A stretch of 64,000 nt of DNA, from NCBI GenBank assembly GCA_022113835.1, contig JAILWY010000012.1, positions 3,472,001-3,536,000 on the forward strand, given 5' to 3'. Position numbers and translations under genes: made by a program. The notes under the pieces were generated by a model. The model was not told the DNA's origin. It was given only the letters and a program-made list of their open reading frames with translations, and searched no databases. Within the stretch, counting starts at the first letter, position 1. Each line of letters opens with the position of its first letter. The stretch comes from Atopsyche davidsoni. Its lineage: Eukaryota > Arthropoda > Insecta > Trichoptera > Hydrobiosidae. Shown in pieces: positions 11,782 to 24,790 of this stretch.

Positions 11782-14700
11782 GGTAGCAAGACCCTTAAGA
11801 ATATTATCTGCTTCTATGTGCAGGTCATGGGGTTAACATCGTGTTATTTAAGAGGTTTGTAAACATATATTTTAGCGTGTTTATGTGTAAATATACATAG
11901 ATTGAGGAATTGCTACAAATATGGAAATAAAACTTTTTTTATCCACGATATTCTACAACAATGGTTATAAATCTAACATAATAGAAATTGCTAGATTACA
12001 CAGAAAAATAATTATATTTTTACTTTATAATTCTTACTTGAATATCTATAAAAAAGGCTACAATGTGAACACAACTATTTTAATGACAGTTTCTACGTAT
12101 AAACACCGGAGGTTCTAAATTACAGTATTACAAAGAATTATTATACCTGTATTAGATTATGACAGATCTTACTGGATTTTTGATAAGAACCTACTTTTAT
12201 ATAAGCACTTACTGTAATTTGAATGAATAGAAATTCAAAATAGTTTTAACTGTGTTATCGTTTTGTAAATTATGTCACATTTTATAATTATGAGGAAAAT
12301 TTAAGTGAGCTCTATAGATTTCAGTCTAAAATTAGTTCAGGACTGCGCATACTGGGAAAACTTCGCTGTTCGGCGTGATAACCAACTTTAATGAAGTATT
12401 GCCAAAAAATGGAGCACAGGAGAGATTTTTTAATATTTGTGAAATATAATATTTCGAAAAATAAATCTTTAATGAATGAATGTCACGTGATTATAAAAAA
12501 CTCATATTTTTACAAAAAAAAAATATGTTAATAATTAATCTTTTAATTTTTTTTTAGCATAACAAGCTTAACCCTTGCTGTTTCATCTATTTATTATTTA
12601 TAAATAGTCATCAATTATACATTCAAGTAATTAAAGTCTTCTCCTGACTAAGAGCACCTTCCTTCTCCCTAACACTTATATTATTTTTGTAAGGTTTGAT
12701 TATATCACGATCAAAAGAAATGATTTATTTCTTCTAAATAATAACCTATTATACAGTAAACACTTTCAAGTATTCTTAGTTATTTTATACAATTCGGTAA
12801 GAAAACTATGGTTCATTTCAGGATTGCGTATTTAAGATATTTATTACTTATTAATATTAATAATATAAATTTACGAGCAGTCATAGTCCGGTCCTGGGTG
12901 AAGGCACCCCCTTTTCTCTCTCACACTTTCCTGGCACAGGAAACCGTTCTCCACGTTAGGGTGAAGAGACTCTAGCTCATCTCGAGCCTCCCTCTAAGTA
13001 GTTTTAAATTTCTATGTTAGGAAAATAAGTCATTTAGGGTCAATGGACGGCTTATCGTTTAACAAATTTGTTCAACCACTAACATACGCAATAGACCTTT
13101 TTAAAATCATATTTATAAAAACTAAAGCCATACACATAAACGTTACATTTGTCGCTGTGGTTTGTGTTCAATATTTACAGTCCCATGAGTATGGTTATCC
13201 ACAATAGTTTAACATCTATCCAATATTAATTTCAACGGGAAAATTTTATCAGATTTAAAATGTGGTCAGTTAATTGTTTTGCCTGTAAATTAATAATGAA
13301 GTATTCGGGTTTTGAAATGAGATATTTTTTACTTGTACATGTTATTATACATTTAACATAAATTTTAATTAAAGTTTTTTAATTTAAAATAAAGTATTTT
13401 ATCACAAAACCGATGGATATTCCTAGGTTATTTTAAATTAGTTTATAACAATAACAAAAAACAAATGGAGCAATATAATTTTCAGAGCTTAACAATATAT
13501 ATAGTAAATGTCATTAAAACGACTATTATTTACCAAATAAGGTTTAAATACGTAACTTTTGTCATAGTAATTAATTTAATAGGAAAACCATTTTTACACA
13601 TAGAAATATTTTTCCTTATAATTATAATAATAAATCAAAATCAAAGAAAGAAAAACAAACAATAACAAAATTTAATCGGATAGAATACATCGTAAAAAAA
13701 AATACTTGGCAACAGAATCGGTAGTGCTCGAGAGGAAGGCGTAAAATGATGCATGAGTATAAGGTAGCCCTAATGAGTTTTGGATCAGTTTCTCAGTCAA
13801 CACAAGTCGATGCCTTACATCGATCATTTAGGTCTTTGTTGGATTTGTTCCAAACCCTTTTAAAGTTTTTTTTTTCTGCTCGGGTCTTTCACGACTTTAT
13901 CCATCTTCAGCTGTAAGCATTCTTGTTGGCAATCCTTCAATAATCCTCCAGGGATAAAACGCATTTCACACAATAAAAACGAGTGTACGAAAACTTCGGG
14001 AGAATATACGTACTATGGCAAAGTGATCCCTACGTTAAAATGGCGCTAATATTTTTTTAAGAAACATACACAATGAATGTTTTACAAAATGGCTGCTTGC
14101 TTAGTAAAAAAAAAAAAGAAAACAAACGACAGTCCACGAAAGACCTACAAATTGGCCAAACAGCTACGGATGAAAAAGCACATCGGACCGAGGGAAGATG
14201 TGACCTAACATTTTTTTTTTATATTGGACGAGGGGTATACCCCAGTGTGTATGTGTGTCTCTGTCTGTCTTTGATGTCTCTTGTATTCAATTTGTCCGGG
14301 GAGGCTTAACATGTCGATAGTCCGTAGGTATGTTATAGTTTTATGAGTTTTTCTTTGTGAAGATTCATCAAAGATCGTCCAGCTGTTAGTTCAACCTTGT
14401 AGAAAAGGCTGATTTATATTTAAAATTGTAGTGTAAAAATATTTCAAAATAATAAAAGGTCTTTTAAAATATTTTATATCTATTTACCAAGTTGAAGATC
14501 TTGAAGTTTCCGTATCAATCATAATACAAATAAAAAGCCCCTGATTGTGCTCAACTATTCACAACTACATTAAATATTCAAATATGATGTAATATTCTAC
14601 CTTGAAATTTTATAGAGTGATATTATTGATAAATGAGATGGATAAATAAAATATCAACTAATTCACAAAACAAGTATTTCAAATCACCTTGGATAAATGA

Positions 14701-17219
14701 ATATAATTTGATGAAAAAAAAGTCGATATTATATATAAAAGAATATTATTGATTTGAACCGAAGTAAGCATTTTAAAAAGTGATTTCTACAATCTATTTA
14801 AAAAATCAATTGTATCTCAAAAAATAAATATAAATATTGTTTTCCTCTCTACAACATTTGTAAGCGTTTCCACAACATCTTTGCAAAGTTCGTCGTAGTT
14901 ATATAAGTCCTCCGAAATAGCTTTTATGAAGCTCGTTCGTCCACTTCTCCCTGTTTCTCATTCAAGACAGTTGCAAATGTCTCAATCCTCTTCTATCTTC
15001 AATATTCATCTGAATGAAAAGCACCTACAGAGAATAACGCTCATGCCGGAATATGCGATCGCGATAAGCTACTATTCTCGTTTAACAAATCGATGGTGGC
15101 TCTCTCTCTGCCTTCACAGTATTTATTTACATATCCATTTATCACAGGATCTTTTATGATAATCTTTTAATCTATTCAACGTGCTTACATTTCAAATTTA
15201 AGCTTATCAATATTGAAAAAGGGTCCATAAGCAATGAACATTTGGCACTTAAAAAAAATTGACAGATTATCTATGTAGATCTTAGTTTAATTTTTACAGT
15301 ACAGTACGGTTTTAATGGTTAAATGAATAGTTACGTTATATAATTATGCACATTCTAAACTGTTGATGTTGGTCGTACACAGAAAGCCAACGCCTGACAG
15401 CGCAAATGCGAAGTTTTCCGAGTTTTTCCGGCTTTGAAAACCGAATGAAGAGGATAACCAGCTTTGGGAATAATATGCTAAATCCTCGGCACTCAAAGAG
15501 CACGAGCAGTGCAAACGATGTTGATCTAGCCTGGATGTATAAGTAATGGGTCACTGCCGGTATGTAGAGATCCTGCAGGAAGTGACGTTCGTTCCGAGGG
15601 GGTGTTTTACAGACGAATATAAAAAAACAAAGAACACGGCGAAAATGACTATCAAACTCAGACCCCCAAGACAAATTTTCCCCGAAACAATAACTCGTCG
15701 AAGTATATATCGTAACTTTCAATCGAAGATAATTTCAGTTTTCTATTAGTGAATATTTCAGACTTGTTTGTTGAAAGAAATACTTCTAAATATTTAATAA
15801 ATAAACTTTCTGTATTATATTTTATTATATTTAATTTTCTGGGCAGATTGTGTTACCGCGATGATTTTCAGCGTCTTTCTATATAACGACTCTATTTATA
15901 CGATTTGAATCTCGGTATTTTTAGAAAACCCTGAGATTTGAGGGAGGTATTGAAGCCTCGTCCCTGAAGCCAGTTCGAGGTCTTGGCGATATAATATTCA
16001 TCGAATATACGTTAAAACTATTAAGGCTCCGTTTTTTTGCATGAAAGCTAATTTTGGACAGAAATCACCAAAATAGTAATCATTCGTTATATTAATTCTT
16101 ATCGATACAAATCAATTAAGAAAATTGATTAATGATTTTCGGTAGACGTTTAATAGTATAAATATGGAATATGAAAAGCTTAGTGGATGTAAGAATATTT
16201 AATATTTATTTTATTTGAATAAAAAAACTCTTAAATATATTTACACTTTTTATGTCATTATAATATGAATTTAGAAAACATTAGTTAATTTGAATACAAT
16301 AATCTGACAAAACTAACGAACTTCTATACAAAAACCAACCACTCTATGCTTATTTAGAATATTGTGTTTTTAATTATATATGCCAAAAAGACTGAGACAA
16401 TATATACAAATTAACAAATTAACTACATAAGTTTTCAAACATCTAATTAAGGATATCCAGTTCACATCTTGCATGCCATACTTTGTTATTTGTGACAAAA
16501 CTATGACATGGATCTTATTTTTGTTAGTAATTTTCCTTCTCTTATTCCTTGAGTTTTTGTGCGGAAATTCTCTATTCTTTTATATATATGTCGTAGTTAC
16601 CTTAGGAAAAAAATTGTGCTAATGTTACTTTGGGCCCGAAAATTTCTTTCTTCTTTCCTCAACAACTCCAGAGAAAGAAATGTACTCATTTTGTTCTGAA
16701 AAAATATTTAATTTACTACAGTACTTTGACTCGTGTATGCCGTGACACCGATGAAACTGGCCAACTATGTAATGGAGTTTGAAGGATACAAAAACAAAGA
16801 AATACAAAGAATATCTGTATTACGGTGTTTTGTTGTTTATTATAGCTTCAAAAATACATTATGTATTTGTGATAAGTATTACTTAGTGTTTATTTTAATT
16901 ATATTAAAAAAATATTTATTAAAAGTATAAAAATGTAATGAATATTATACTTAAGTTATCTTAATACCGAATAGGTTATAACTCTTAGAAAAAATTAGTT
17001 TGTTTATTGTGTGTCCTGTTATATTGATAAATACTTTTGTCATATTGTATATAATGTAAAATTATTTAATATGAATGATGTTAATGTATAACAATTAGGC
17101 TTCTTATTTGAAATAATTACTGCTTCTGAGATTGTTTATAAAGAAGACTACTTAAGATGCTTACAAACTGGTATCTATCTTCATTAAAATAATTAAATAT
17201 TTAAAGCAGTATTTAGAGT
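11782..17219. other. AT-rich DNA, no gene recognised
   Basis: This is over 5 kb of largely unique AT-rich sequence. Frames near 14073 (78 codons), 14926 (77 codons) and 15336-15722 on the minus strand (128 codons, overlapped by an open plus-strand frame) give no family I recognise. The 15.35-15.72 kb patch is somewhat GC-richer, which accounts for the absence of stops. A string at 13890-13915 faintly resembles the hammerhead-like modules but lacks a matching stem. Confidence 0.5.
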
Positions 17220-17575
17220 TTGCATTATAAAAGACTTAATTTAGGAAGTTTCTTTACGGGGTCATCATCTCCAGGCGCCATCGATCCTGTGCAAGGCGAA
17301 AGTTTCCCCTTTTTGTTTCAAGTTAGTCCCATTCAGGGGAGTGCGCGCCGTGTAACTCCAGTGAACCCGATGTCATCAATCCAGCCAGACCTGAAAACCC
17401 TTCGGCTCTTTCCCCGACTTGATGACACTTTTTGTTCCAGTATATTTGTTTTTTAACCACGTATCCCACCCAGTGGCGCGCCGGATTTATTTTTCATAAC
17501 CCTTTTGCTTTCGCCGGGTTTTCGTGGCGCGCCCATTTTATCGCCAGGAGCCGGTGCGGCCGAGAAAATCAATTA
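17220..17575. other. GC-rich island with two GGCGCGCC palindromes
   Basis: It is GC-rich against an AT-rich background. The 8-bp palindrome GGCGCGCC occurs at 17475-17482 and 17526-17533, each preceded by GT and followed within a few bases by an ATTTAT or ATTTTAT string. A related GCGCGCC lies near 17340. Frames are open for about 75 codons without recognisable content. It could be a conserved regulatory element, but this is unproven. Confidence 0.5.
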
Positions 17576-19360
17576 ATTTTATCTTTTCTTTTGCACAAAG
17601 AGACGATCCAAATTTTCAATTCCGTAATTGCTTCAAGAAAAATACTGAAATGAGTCCGATATTGCGAGGTTTTTATGAACGTAATTTATAGGCCATCAAT
17701 TTTCAGCGACGAATATTGATTTAGCTTTCGTTTCAGAGCACTGATTGAACCACAGATTTAATTTTAAATAATTATTTAAAGCAATATTTAAATTGAATAA
17801 GGTCCTCTTCATAATTCCACAATCTATAATTTAATTTAGTATATTATCGTATAAACGTATTATAGTATATCGGTTTTTTTTTCAGAATAAAGAGACACCT
17901 CCGTTTTAAGTTGTACCGAGCGCATAGTTGAAAACTTTTCAGAGCACGTAGCATTAATTTGCAAATACCTTTAGAAATTCCAAGTCTCAGTCAAGTTTAA
18001 ATGATTAAAACAATGTCGAAGTTGTCGATAAGTACTTGCGTGTGTTTACGAGAAATAAATTTGCTTTTGAGTCAGCTTGTTTATGCTCTGGAAATAAATA
18101 ATGACAAATCAATTAAATTCTCGTGTTTTATAAAAGTCATTTCACTTTAATTATTGGTAAATTTTATTATATTTTCAAATTTATTTATTTTTAAGCTTAG
18201 AAAATATCACACTAATTTTCTATCCGAACTAAATAAGTTACCTTTTAATGAAACGGTTGATTTCAGCAATACATAAAACTAGAATTTCTAGGCATCAAGC
18301 TCAAACCAAGCTTTGAAATATCGCTGAGTATCTTCAATCTAAAAAAGAAAAAAATGCTAAATAGTAATATTCAAAATCAATATTAGTTATGAGATCATAT
18401 TCAGAGACATCTCAGAAGGGATGAATATTTGAAAGTTTTTCCATTTCCCGGGTATCAATGACCTCCCGTAGGGTACATTGTTGACACTTTGGTAGTGCAA
18501 TGCATACTGATGTAGGCTTTATGAAAATAGAAACAGGTACTGAAAACACAAACCCATCTTAAAAAGAGGGTGTCTATAACCTTTTTTATAAGGTGATATC
18601 TTATGACGACCCTAAAGCCGTATTTTTTAAAAATTATATTTGGTTTAAATTATTTACAGACATGTTTCGTTTTCTCCTTTATGTTTTCATAATTAACATT
18701 TTTATTTTATAGAACTCTATTATATCAACAAACACAATGCAGACTATCTAACAAATATCTAATTAAACCATTAATACATATGAAAAAAATATGGTAATAT
18801 GATTCATATATTGAAAATGCAATTTTATAAATTCGGAATATATGTATTAAATTCTAAGTTTCGCTACAGATAAATAGTAACAAGCGCTTGAAAAAAGTAC
18901 CAAAGAAATTATCTATTTAAATAAAATTAGCAAATGGCAACTTGATTTTTTTGAAAATATGATAATATTAATAAAAATGATAATTACAACATTTCAAATA
19001 CATGATTGATGATTCTTAGACTAAACATTTTTTAAAGAAATATCAATAGATATTTGTCCCTTGGCAGTCCTCATTTTTAAATTTTTGAAGCTTTAATTAA
19101 TTTTGAAGTATTTGTATTCAACCATAATTTTAAATATAAACAAGTTGTTATAGATTGGTAACGTTATCTTAGATATTGAAAGTGTGGAAGAAAAGTAATG
19201 ATAGATATTAAAGTTAAATATAATATTTTTGTGACTGTCTGTATTTTTTTTATTCAAATTGTTTATTTAAATAAAAAATATCGACACGGAATTCCGTCAT
19301 ATACTTTCTGTTAAAATTAATGATAATATTATTAAGGCAGTTGTTCCCAGCTTTTTAATT
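17576..19360. other. AT-rich DNA without a recognisable gene
   Basis: Nothing is recognised in this interval beyond short A/T runs and one moderately GC-rich spot at 18440-18500. Confidence 0.5.
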
Positions 19361-19390
19361 GCCTCTGGTGTCCAACCGGACACCAGAGGC
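19361..19390. repeat. Perfect 13-bp hairpin at the edge of repeat copy 2
   Basis: GCCTCTGGTGTCC, AACC, GGACACCAGAGGC form an exact inverted repeat with 13-bp arms and a 4-nt spacer. It sits exactly where the other two copies of the dispersed family carry a single GGTGTCC. It therefore looks like a local inverted duplication created at the element's 5' boundary. Confidence 0.95.
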
Positions 19391-19915
19391 AGTCCATTAC
19401 CTGGCGAAATCGTGTCATTTAATTAATTTAATTGTCACTTTATTTTTCTATACCGAAAATTGATTTTTTTACAGAGTATTGAAAAAACTATAAATTATAT
19501 TTATCTATTTTTTATTATTTAATTAACGTCCATTTTCAGGGTAAAATAAAATCTTGAAGATGTTGAAAGATTGGAAAAAATGACGACTTTTCAAAACCAA
19601 AGTTTGTTAAAGATTTTTTTTTTTTATTTTTAAATTAATAAGACGCACATGGTTTTTATTTAATCTTTTAATTCCAATTGAAAAAAAGACTTTTAAATGT
19701 TTAGGATTCTTCGAAAATGTACCGGACGAATCTCCAAATTCCTACACTTCAATCGGAAAAACACATATTTATCATATTAATAGTAAATTTATAAGAAATA
19801 AAAATATACTGTGTTTTTTAAACTTTTTGTATTTAAATATTTTTGATTGGTGCAGTCGATTTTTCGCAAAACGGAGTAGAAAATGATCAAAAAAACTCGA
19901 TTATGGGACCTAGAC
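19391..19915 (+). repeat. Dispersed 570-bp repeat family, copy 2
   Basis: Collinear with the copies at 11.2-11.8 kb (minus) and 47.4-48.0 kb (plus). Shared blocks include ACCTGGCGAAATCGTGTC (from about 19399), GACGACTTTTCAAAACC, TTCAATCGGAAAAACACATA, GGTGCAGTCGATTTTTCGC and AAAATGATCAAAAAAACTCG (to about 19900). Small indels and point changes separate it from the other copies, so all three are old. The 3' block from about 19847 to 19905 is visibly the best conserved part. Confidence 0.88.
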
Positions 19916-21848
19916 CCTTAAGATATACTGTGTGGTGTTTTAAGTTTTTTTTTCTTTTGGACAACAAGTGCATGAATCAGTTCTTGTATCAGCAAACAAG
20001 AGGAATTCTCCTGAGTAGAGAAATTAGTTCGTTTGTTCATCGTTTACCTCAGGTATAAAGATCGCAGGTGATTGTTTGTGCCTCCGTGCAAACAGATTAC
20101 AGTGCTCGCACCGGAAACCCTTCTCCCGGACAGCGGATCGCGGCCGTTTGTAAAGAAGTTGCCAGCCTTTGTGGGGTGCTCCGGCCCGTGTATCTGTCTC
20201 GAGGGGCCGGTAATTCCGATGTTGCGCCTCTCTTGTTCCAGGCCCTATATTAGTTCTACTTTTTATACTTCCGGAACGTTTTGATGATTACGCATTCATC
20301 TTGGCAAGCCGTCGACTTTGTAATTTCACCTTAACCGAGCCGCTGTGCAAAGAAGGGTTTATTTTACCAGCGATAAGTTTTGATGCTTATTACCTTGGGA
20401 TAATTTAGTTTTATTTTTTCATTTATTCTCAATATTGTTTTGTGTAGTTTAAGCATTTAAGTTTGTCTGTTCAATTCAAAGTATTTGATCACTGCAGACA
20501 ACGACCTGGGATTCAGGACGGCTTGTATACCAATTTCACGCTTGAAGAGGTACACTCACCTGAGCAGACCCGGGAAACTGTTTTTCAAAGTGGTGCACTC
20601 AGCATGATCATATCTAATTCATTTAAATAAATTAAGTGCCCAAGCAAAAACGTAATATGTATGATATAATCTAACATTATAAAACTTCATAAAATTACAG
20701 ACACATTTTTGTTTATTTAATATACTGTGCAAATGTCAATATATTTAAATAAATAAAGCTTTTCTCTTGGCATAATAAGGCGTGCATTTATTACGGTGAG
20801 ATACAATGGGTACAGAAATAACAGTATAGTGGCAAGTCGGGTGTTATAGTACCAGAACAAACATTTAGTGGAATAAACTGAGTTATTCTTTATTGGAGAC
20901 CTGAGTAAAGACTGATTTATCACACAGCATGAAAAATATATTTTGTAAAATCTATTTTTGTACTTAAAATAGTTCAAAAATATTTTTGAAGTTACAACTA
21001 AATAAATACATATTAAAATAAATAAAACTATACCTCACGAATTTCATAGCCAACTTAAACGCAATACGGAACCATCGCATGACTACATATAATTTAAGTA
21101 ATTAATTATTGGCACTGCTTTAACAATTGCTTTAGTGGTTATCATTTTATTATTATATTAGTAAGCATTAATGATTGGTTTGAGTATTTAACCCAAGTTA
21201 ACAGTCCCACGCTCGTTCACGAACATGGACCCTTTGGTTTTATAGCCGTCCCAAACAACCTCATAGACAATAGAAGATAAATCAATAACTGATAGTTAAT
21301 ATACTGAAATTTTATTAATAGTTATTGTTTATATAGTATTTTAACATGACACAATAATTTAAATCAAACGTTTTCTTCGGTTATTTTATTTATAAAAAAA
21401 AATGTTGTGTTTAATATTGTGTGGAAATGAATTGGCAACCTAAATAAAATTTTATTATATTTGAGAACTGTCATATAAAAAAATCATATAACAGCTCTCA
21501 AGTTATATAATGCAGTTATGTGACCTAAATGCAAAATACTACCATGGAATAACAAAATGAATATCACTTTCAGACTTACCATGACACAATCTTGTGTAAT
21601 TCAATGAATAAAAAAAGCGATTTTTACAAATAATATGAGTATATTTCAAAGCATGCAAAATTTTTCATTTTTATGGCAATATTATTAGTCAGAAACATCC
21701 TGAAAATTTTAAAAAACCTAAATTACTTATTCTTGTTAAGGGACAAGGCATTTGTTTGTTGAAGATCCATTATTGTAATGATATAAGTACCTTTGTATTT
21801 TGTCTTCACTATGAGTTTATTAATTTTTTTGCATTACTAGTTTCAAAC
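19916..21848. other. AT-rich DNA with one GC-rich island
   Basis: A GC-richer island at about 20070-20340 holds CCCTTCTCCCGGACAGCGG and open plus-strand frames of 60-70 codons, without recognisable protein. The rest is AT-rich and featureless. The minus-strand frame at 20717-20977 (86 codons) is not recognised. Confidence 0.45.
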
Positions 21849-21930
21849 AAATAGACTAGGTCATCATCAGATGCATAACTAAACATGTTTAGTTATGCAT
21901 CTGATGATGACCTAGTCTATTTTGTCGAAA
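21840..21930. repeat. Perfect 74-bp palindrome with paired hammerhead-like modules
   Basis: Positions 21849-21885 are the exact reverse complement of 21886-21922, giving 37-bp arms with no spacer and a centre at ACATGT. On the plus strand the right arm continues CTGATGA (21901-21907), T, GAC, a 12-nt loop, GTC, GAAA (21927-21930). On the minus strand the left arm gives the mirror arrangement, with CTGATGA at 21870-21864 and GAAAC at 21844-21840. CTGANGA, stem, GAAA is the order of the hammerhead core, but here there is an extra T before a stem of only 3 bp. The symmetry suggests a recent inverted duplication or a foldback-element core. A full palindrome of this length is prone to deletion, so an assembly artefact should also be considered. 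Confidence 0.9.
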
Positions 21931-24480
21931 ACTCAATCATTATAAATTACTTATCCTGAAATAGAAAAAAACAAACCAATGAGTGAGCGATCTATGATTT
22001 AGATCAGTGCATGTTGTTAATTTTAAGGTTGTTTTTTAGTAAATTCTTAAAAAACTTATATGGGATTTATTAAATAAATGCGTTGTACACCCAAGACAGC
22101 AGGCAAACGTTCTTATCACTAGAGCACGAAGCGATTATTTTTTTTAAATCTACCCTTAATTGTGACGTGGGGGTTGAGGTTTAATTCGAGTCTGCACCAG
22201 TTCTGGCTATAGACAGCCTGGTCATTATCTGGAGCACTGACAGCTCGCCAGGAAACCCCGAAGGCACTGCAGCCGCGTGCCTGGCATAGAAGAGAAGAGC
22301 TACTTACCATAATGCATTAAATGTTTTTGCCTGATGCTGCTATCACTCGAAGCACTAGCTGCTATGTAGGCCAAGGAGATGCTTTTTATTACAGACTGCG
22401 CTGGTGTTTAATTTGAAAATACAATTACCGCAAAGTTGCTGCCAAAAATGGTCAGCGGGAAATTATGATATAATTTTGTATAAGACTCAATTGCATATCT
22501 ATATATATATTTGTGTAATCGTAAGTTCCTTTTTATAACTGTTGATAAAAGAGGCATTCAACAAATAAATTATTAAATATGCAATGAGAGATAATACGAA
22601 TAAAATTAAAAGAAGAATTTGATACTTTGCATGTTAAAACGTCTTCGACTGTATCATGCTTTTAATTGGGTTTAAATTATACATAATAAATTAGGTTTTA
22701 TTGTCTGTCTAATAAATCAATGATGTTTATTAAAACATTTGATTTAATTTTTTTCCCGTGATATTCAACGTTAAATATAAAGTGTAGCAGTAAACAAATA
22801 AAATTTTGAATAATTATTATATATTAGATTTATCGCATAAGCAATTGGTGGTTATTTTTAATTTATTAATATATAAATAGAACCTTATTAAAGATTTTCA
22901 GAAAAATATGTAAAAAAATACGTTAATATTATGACTACATTTTTTGTATCACAGCCAATTTGTTAATACGTAAAAATAATGATGTAATTTGTAAACCTGT
23001 ATTAAAAAAAAAAAAATTCCAGCAGGTATATAAAATAAGAATCAATATCACAATCACGAAGATAATCACACAAATTAATTTCATTAGTCACAATACGGCG
23101 TAACATTAAGTTATTAAATCCCAACATTTTTTTCTAATGACATCAAATCAATAAGTTAATGTCGTAATTGTACCCCCGGGGACTTATCGATCGGCCCTAA
23201 CGAGTCGCAGGTACGTGAGGCGTAGTCTCTCAGTTAATTATGTACAATAATCCTAACGGCAACGTCGTTAAGTATAACGACATCTGACTAGAATTCTTCC
23301 CTTCCTACCCTGACAGCAAACACGGGGGTGGCTATAAGCACACGCAGCCCCCTAACACACACTCAGATACATATTCAAACAGAATTAACGCGTAATATTA
23401 CCGCTTGCTTTGTAAAAAGTTATGCACGGAACTGAAATAACAATTTCATCCCTTATTTTATAAATTAACCCTGGGCAAAAAGAGCGCCTTTTTGTATATT
23501 ATATGCAACGTGTTCTGAATATTGAAGAAGAATTTTCATGTTTTTTCACTCTATGGGTCATTATTTTGTCTCGATGGCAGAACATATCCGAATGATAAAA
23601 TATTAAGTTGATATTCGCATGAAATCAGTCAGTTTTTTTACACGGTAGATATGAGAGTTACGCAACCTTAAATGATTAGCTAACTCATTACATCTCCAGT
23701 GCTTCATAAATTTTCAGAAAATCAATAGTATATATATTTATATTTATTATGGGTGTGGGTAGTATACAATACGTTGTTCTTTTAATTTAAATTGCCACGT
23801 GCTCTTAGTTGATTTCATCTTTATTTGAGCAGACACTCCAATCCTATTTCATTTGCTCTGTGAATGGTTTCATATAAAGTAAACATTGACTCTCCGCTCA
23901 CACTTAGATCTTTACGGGTTAACAATACAACGACTCGGCTCTCTGGGGCTTTTCCCGCAGACGAAGTATATTTGCTTACTACAAGATCCCCGAGTTCTTC
24001 TCCAAACGAATGAACAGATTTCCTGCAATCCAGGGATAAACCATTGAATTTTTCTAGATAATATATGTTTTAATTAATTGCAACGTTTAAATACTCACAA
24101 AAAGCCGGTTTTTTAGTCGTGTAATAAATATTTGAAAACTTTGAACAGAACGAAAACCTTTATATATTTTACTTTTATAATACCATTAATCTAAATATTT
24201 AAACGATATGTACGTTCAATATCAGAATATGTCAATTTATACTAAAATAAATATTAAGCTGAACGATATAAAAAAAGAGTATACAAAAATATTCTGAGAT
24301 TTTATATAAAATTTTCCGAATTGATTTTACCAAGAGATAATTAAGTTTTCTTGTTGTTGTCAAAAACAAAATGTATTTCAGATACTCAATGATAATAAAT
24401 TTTAAATTGGATTTCCGTTACGCTAACAAGCAAAATGTAGTTATTTAAAAAAAAAAAAAAAGAGGAAACTGTCAGATTTA
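21931..24480. other. AT-rich DNA with scattered GC-richer spots
   Basis: No gene is recognised. A GC-richer patch at 22170-22290 contains a minus-strand frame of 63 codons without recognisable content. A second patch at 23175-23360 is also GC-richer. A tRNA-like half lies at 22096-22140 and is described separately. Confidence 0.45.
22096..22140 (-). other. tRNA-like 5' half (possible SINE head)
   Basis: On the minus strand the sequence reads GTGCTCTAGTGATAAGAACG then TTTGCCTGCTGTC, which resembles a tRNA D-arm with box A followed by an anticodon-arm region. No box B follows at the expected distance. It is therefore a tRNA pseudogene or a truncated SINE head rather than a functional tRNA gene. 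The match is by eye and moderate. Confidence 0.35.
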
Positions 24481-24489
24481 CATAAACCC

Positions 24490-24790
24490 ATTCAAAATTG
24501 TATCAGAATTTAAGGAAGCCGGAGGTGATACGGCGCACCTGAGGTTGTCGGGTTCAACTCCCAAAATCCCCGCACGCTTTTATCTCGCCGATTTAACTTT
24601 GTTCGTTTGCCGTGGCGATCTTCTTAAGGTTTTATCCCAGAAGTTCCCGCGATGGGGTACGGCCGGGGCGAAGGCCGCTCCTGAAAGTGCTTCAGGACAC
24701 CCTCTATAACCTCTCCGGCTACATCTGTCAATCTCGGCTTCTTTCCTTGCAAGATATATGTATTATGGCGGGTTGCTTTGTTTCCTTGAT
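24490..24790 (+). other. GC-rich island with an isolated box B
   Basis: GGGTTCAACTCCC at about 24550-24562 matches the RNA polymerase III box B consensus GGTTCRANNCC. It is preceded by GGTGATACGGCGCACC, which is a poor box A. This could be a diverged SINE head or tRNA fragment. The following 24600-24730 is GC-rich (GGTACGGCCGGGGCGAAGG) and open for about 60 codons without a recognisable domain. Confidence 0.35.

Noticed and set aside
13888..13915. Minus-strand CTGAAGATGGATAAAG then GTGAAAGACC as a hammerhead-like core
   Set aside because: No complementary stem lies between the blocks and no foldback family sequence flanks it.
15336..15722. A 128-codon minus-strand frame
   Set aside because: No family recognised. 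The overlapping plus-strand frame is also open. Composition explains it.
23670..24020. GC-richer stretch considered as an exon
   Set aside because: All frames contain stops within short distances and no domain was recognised.
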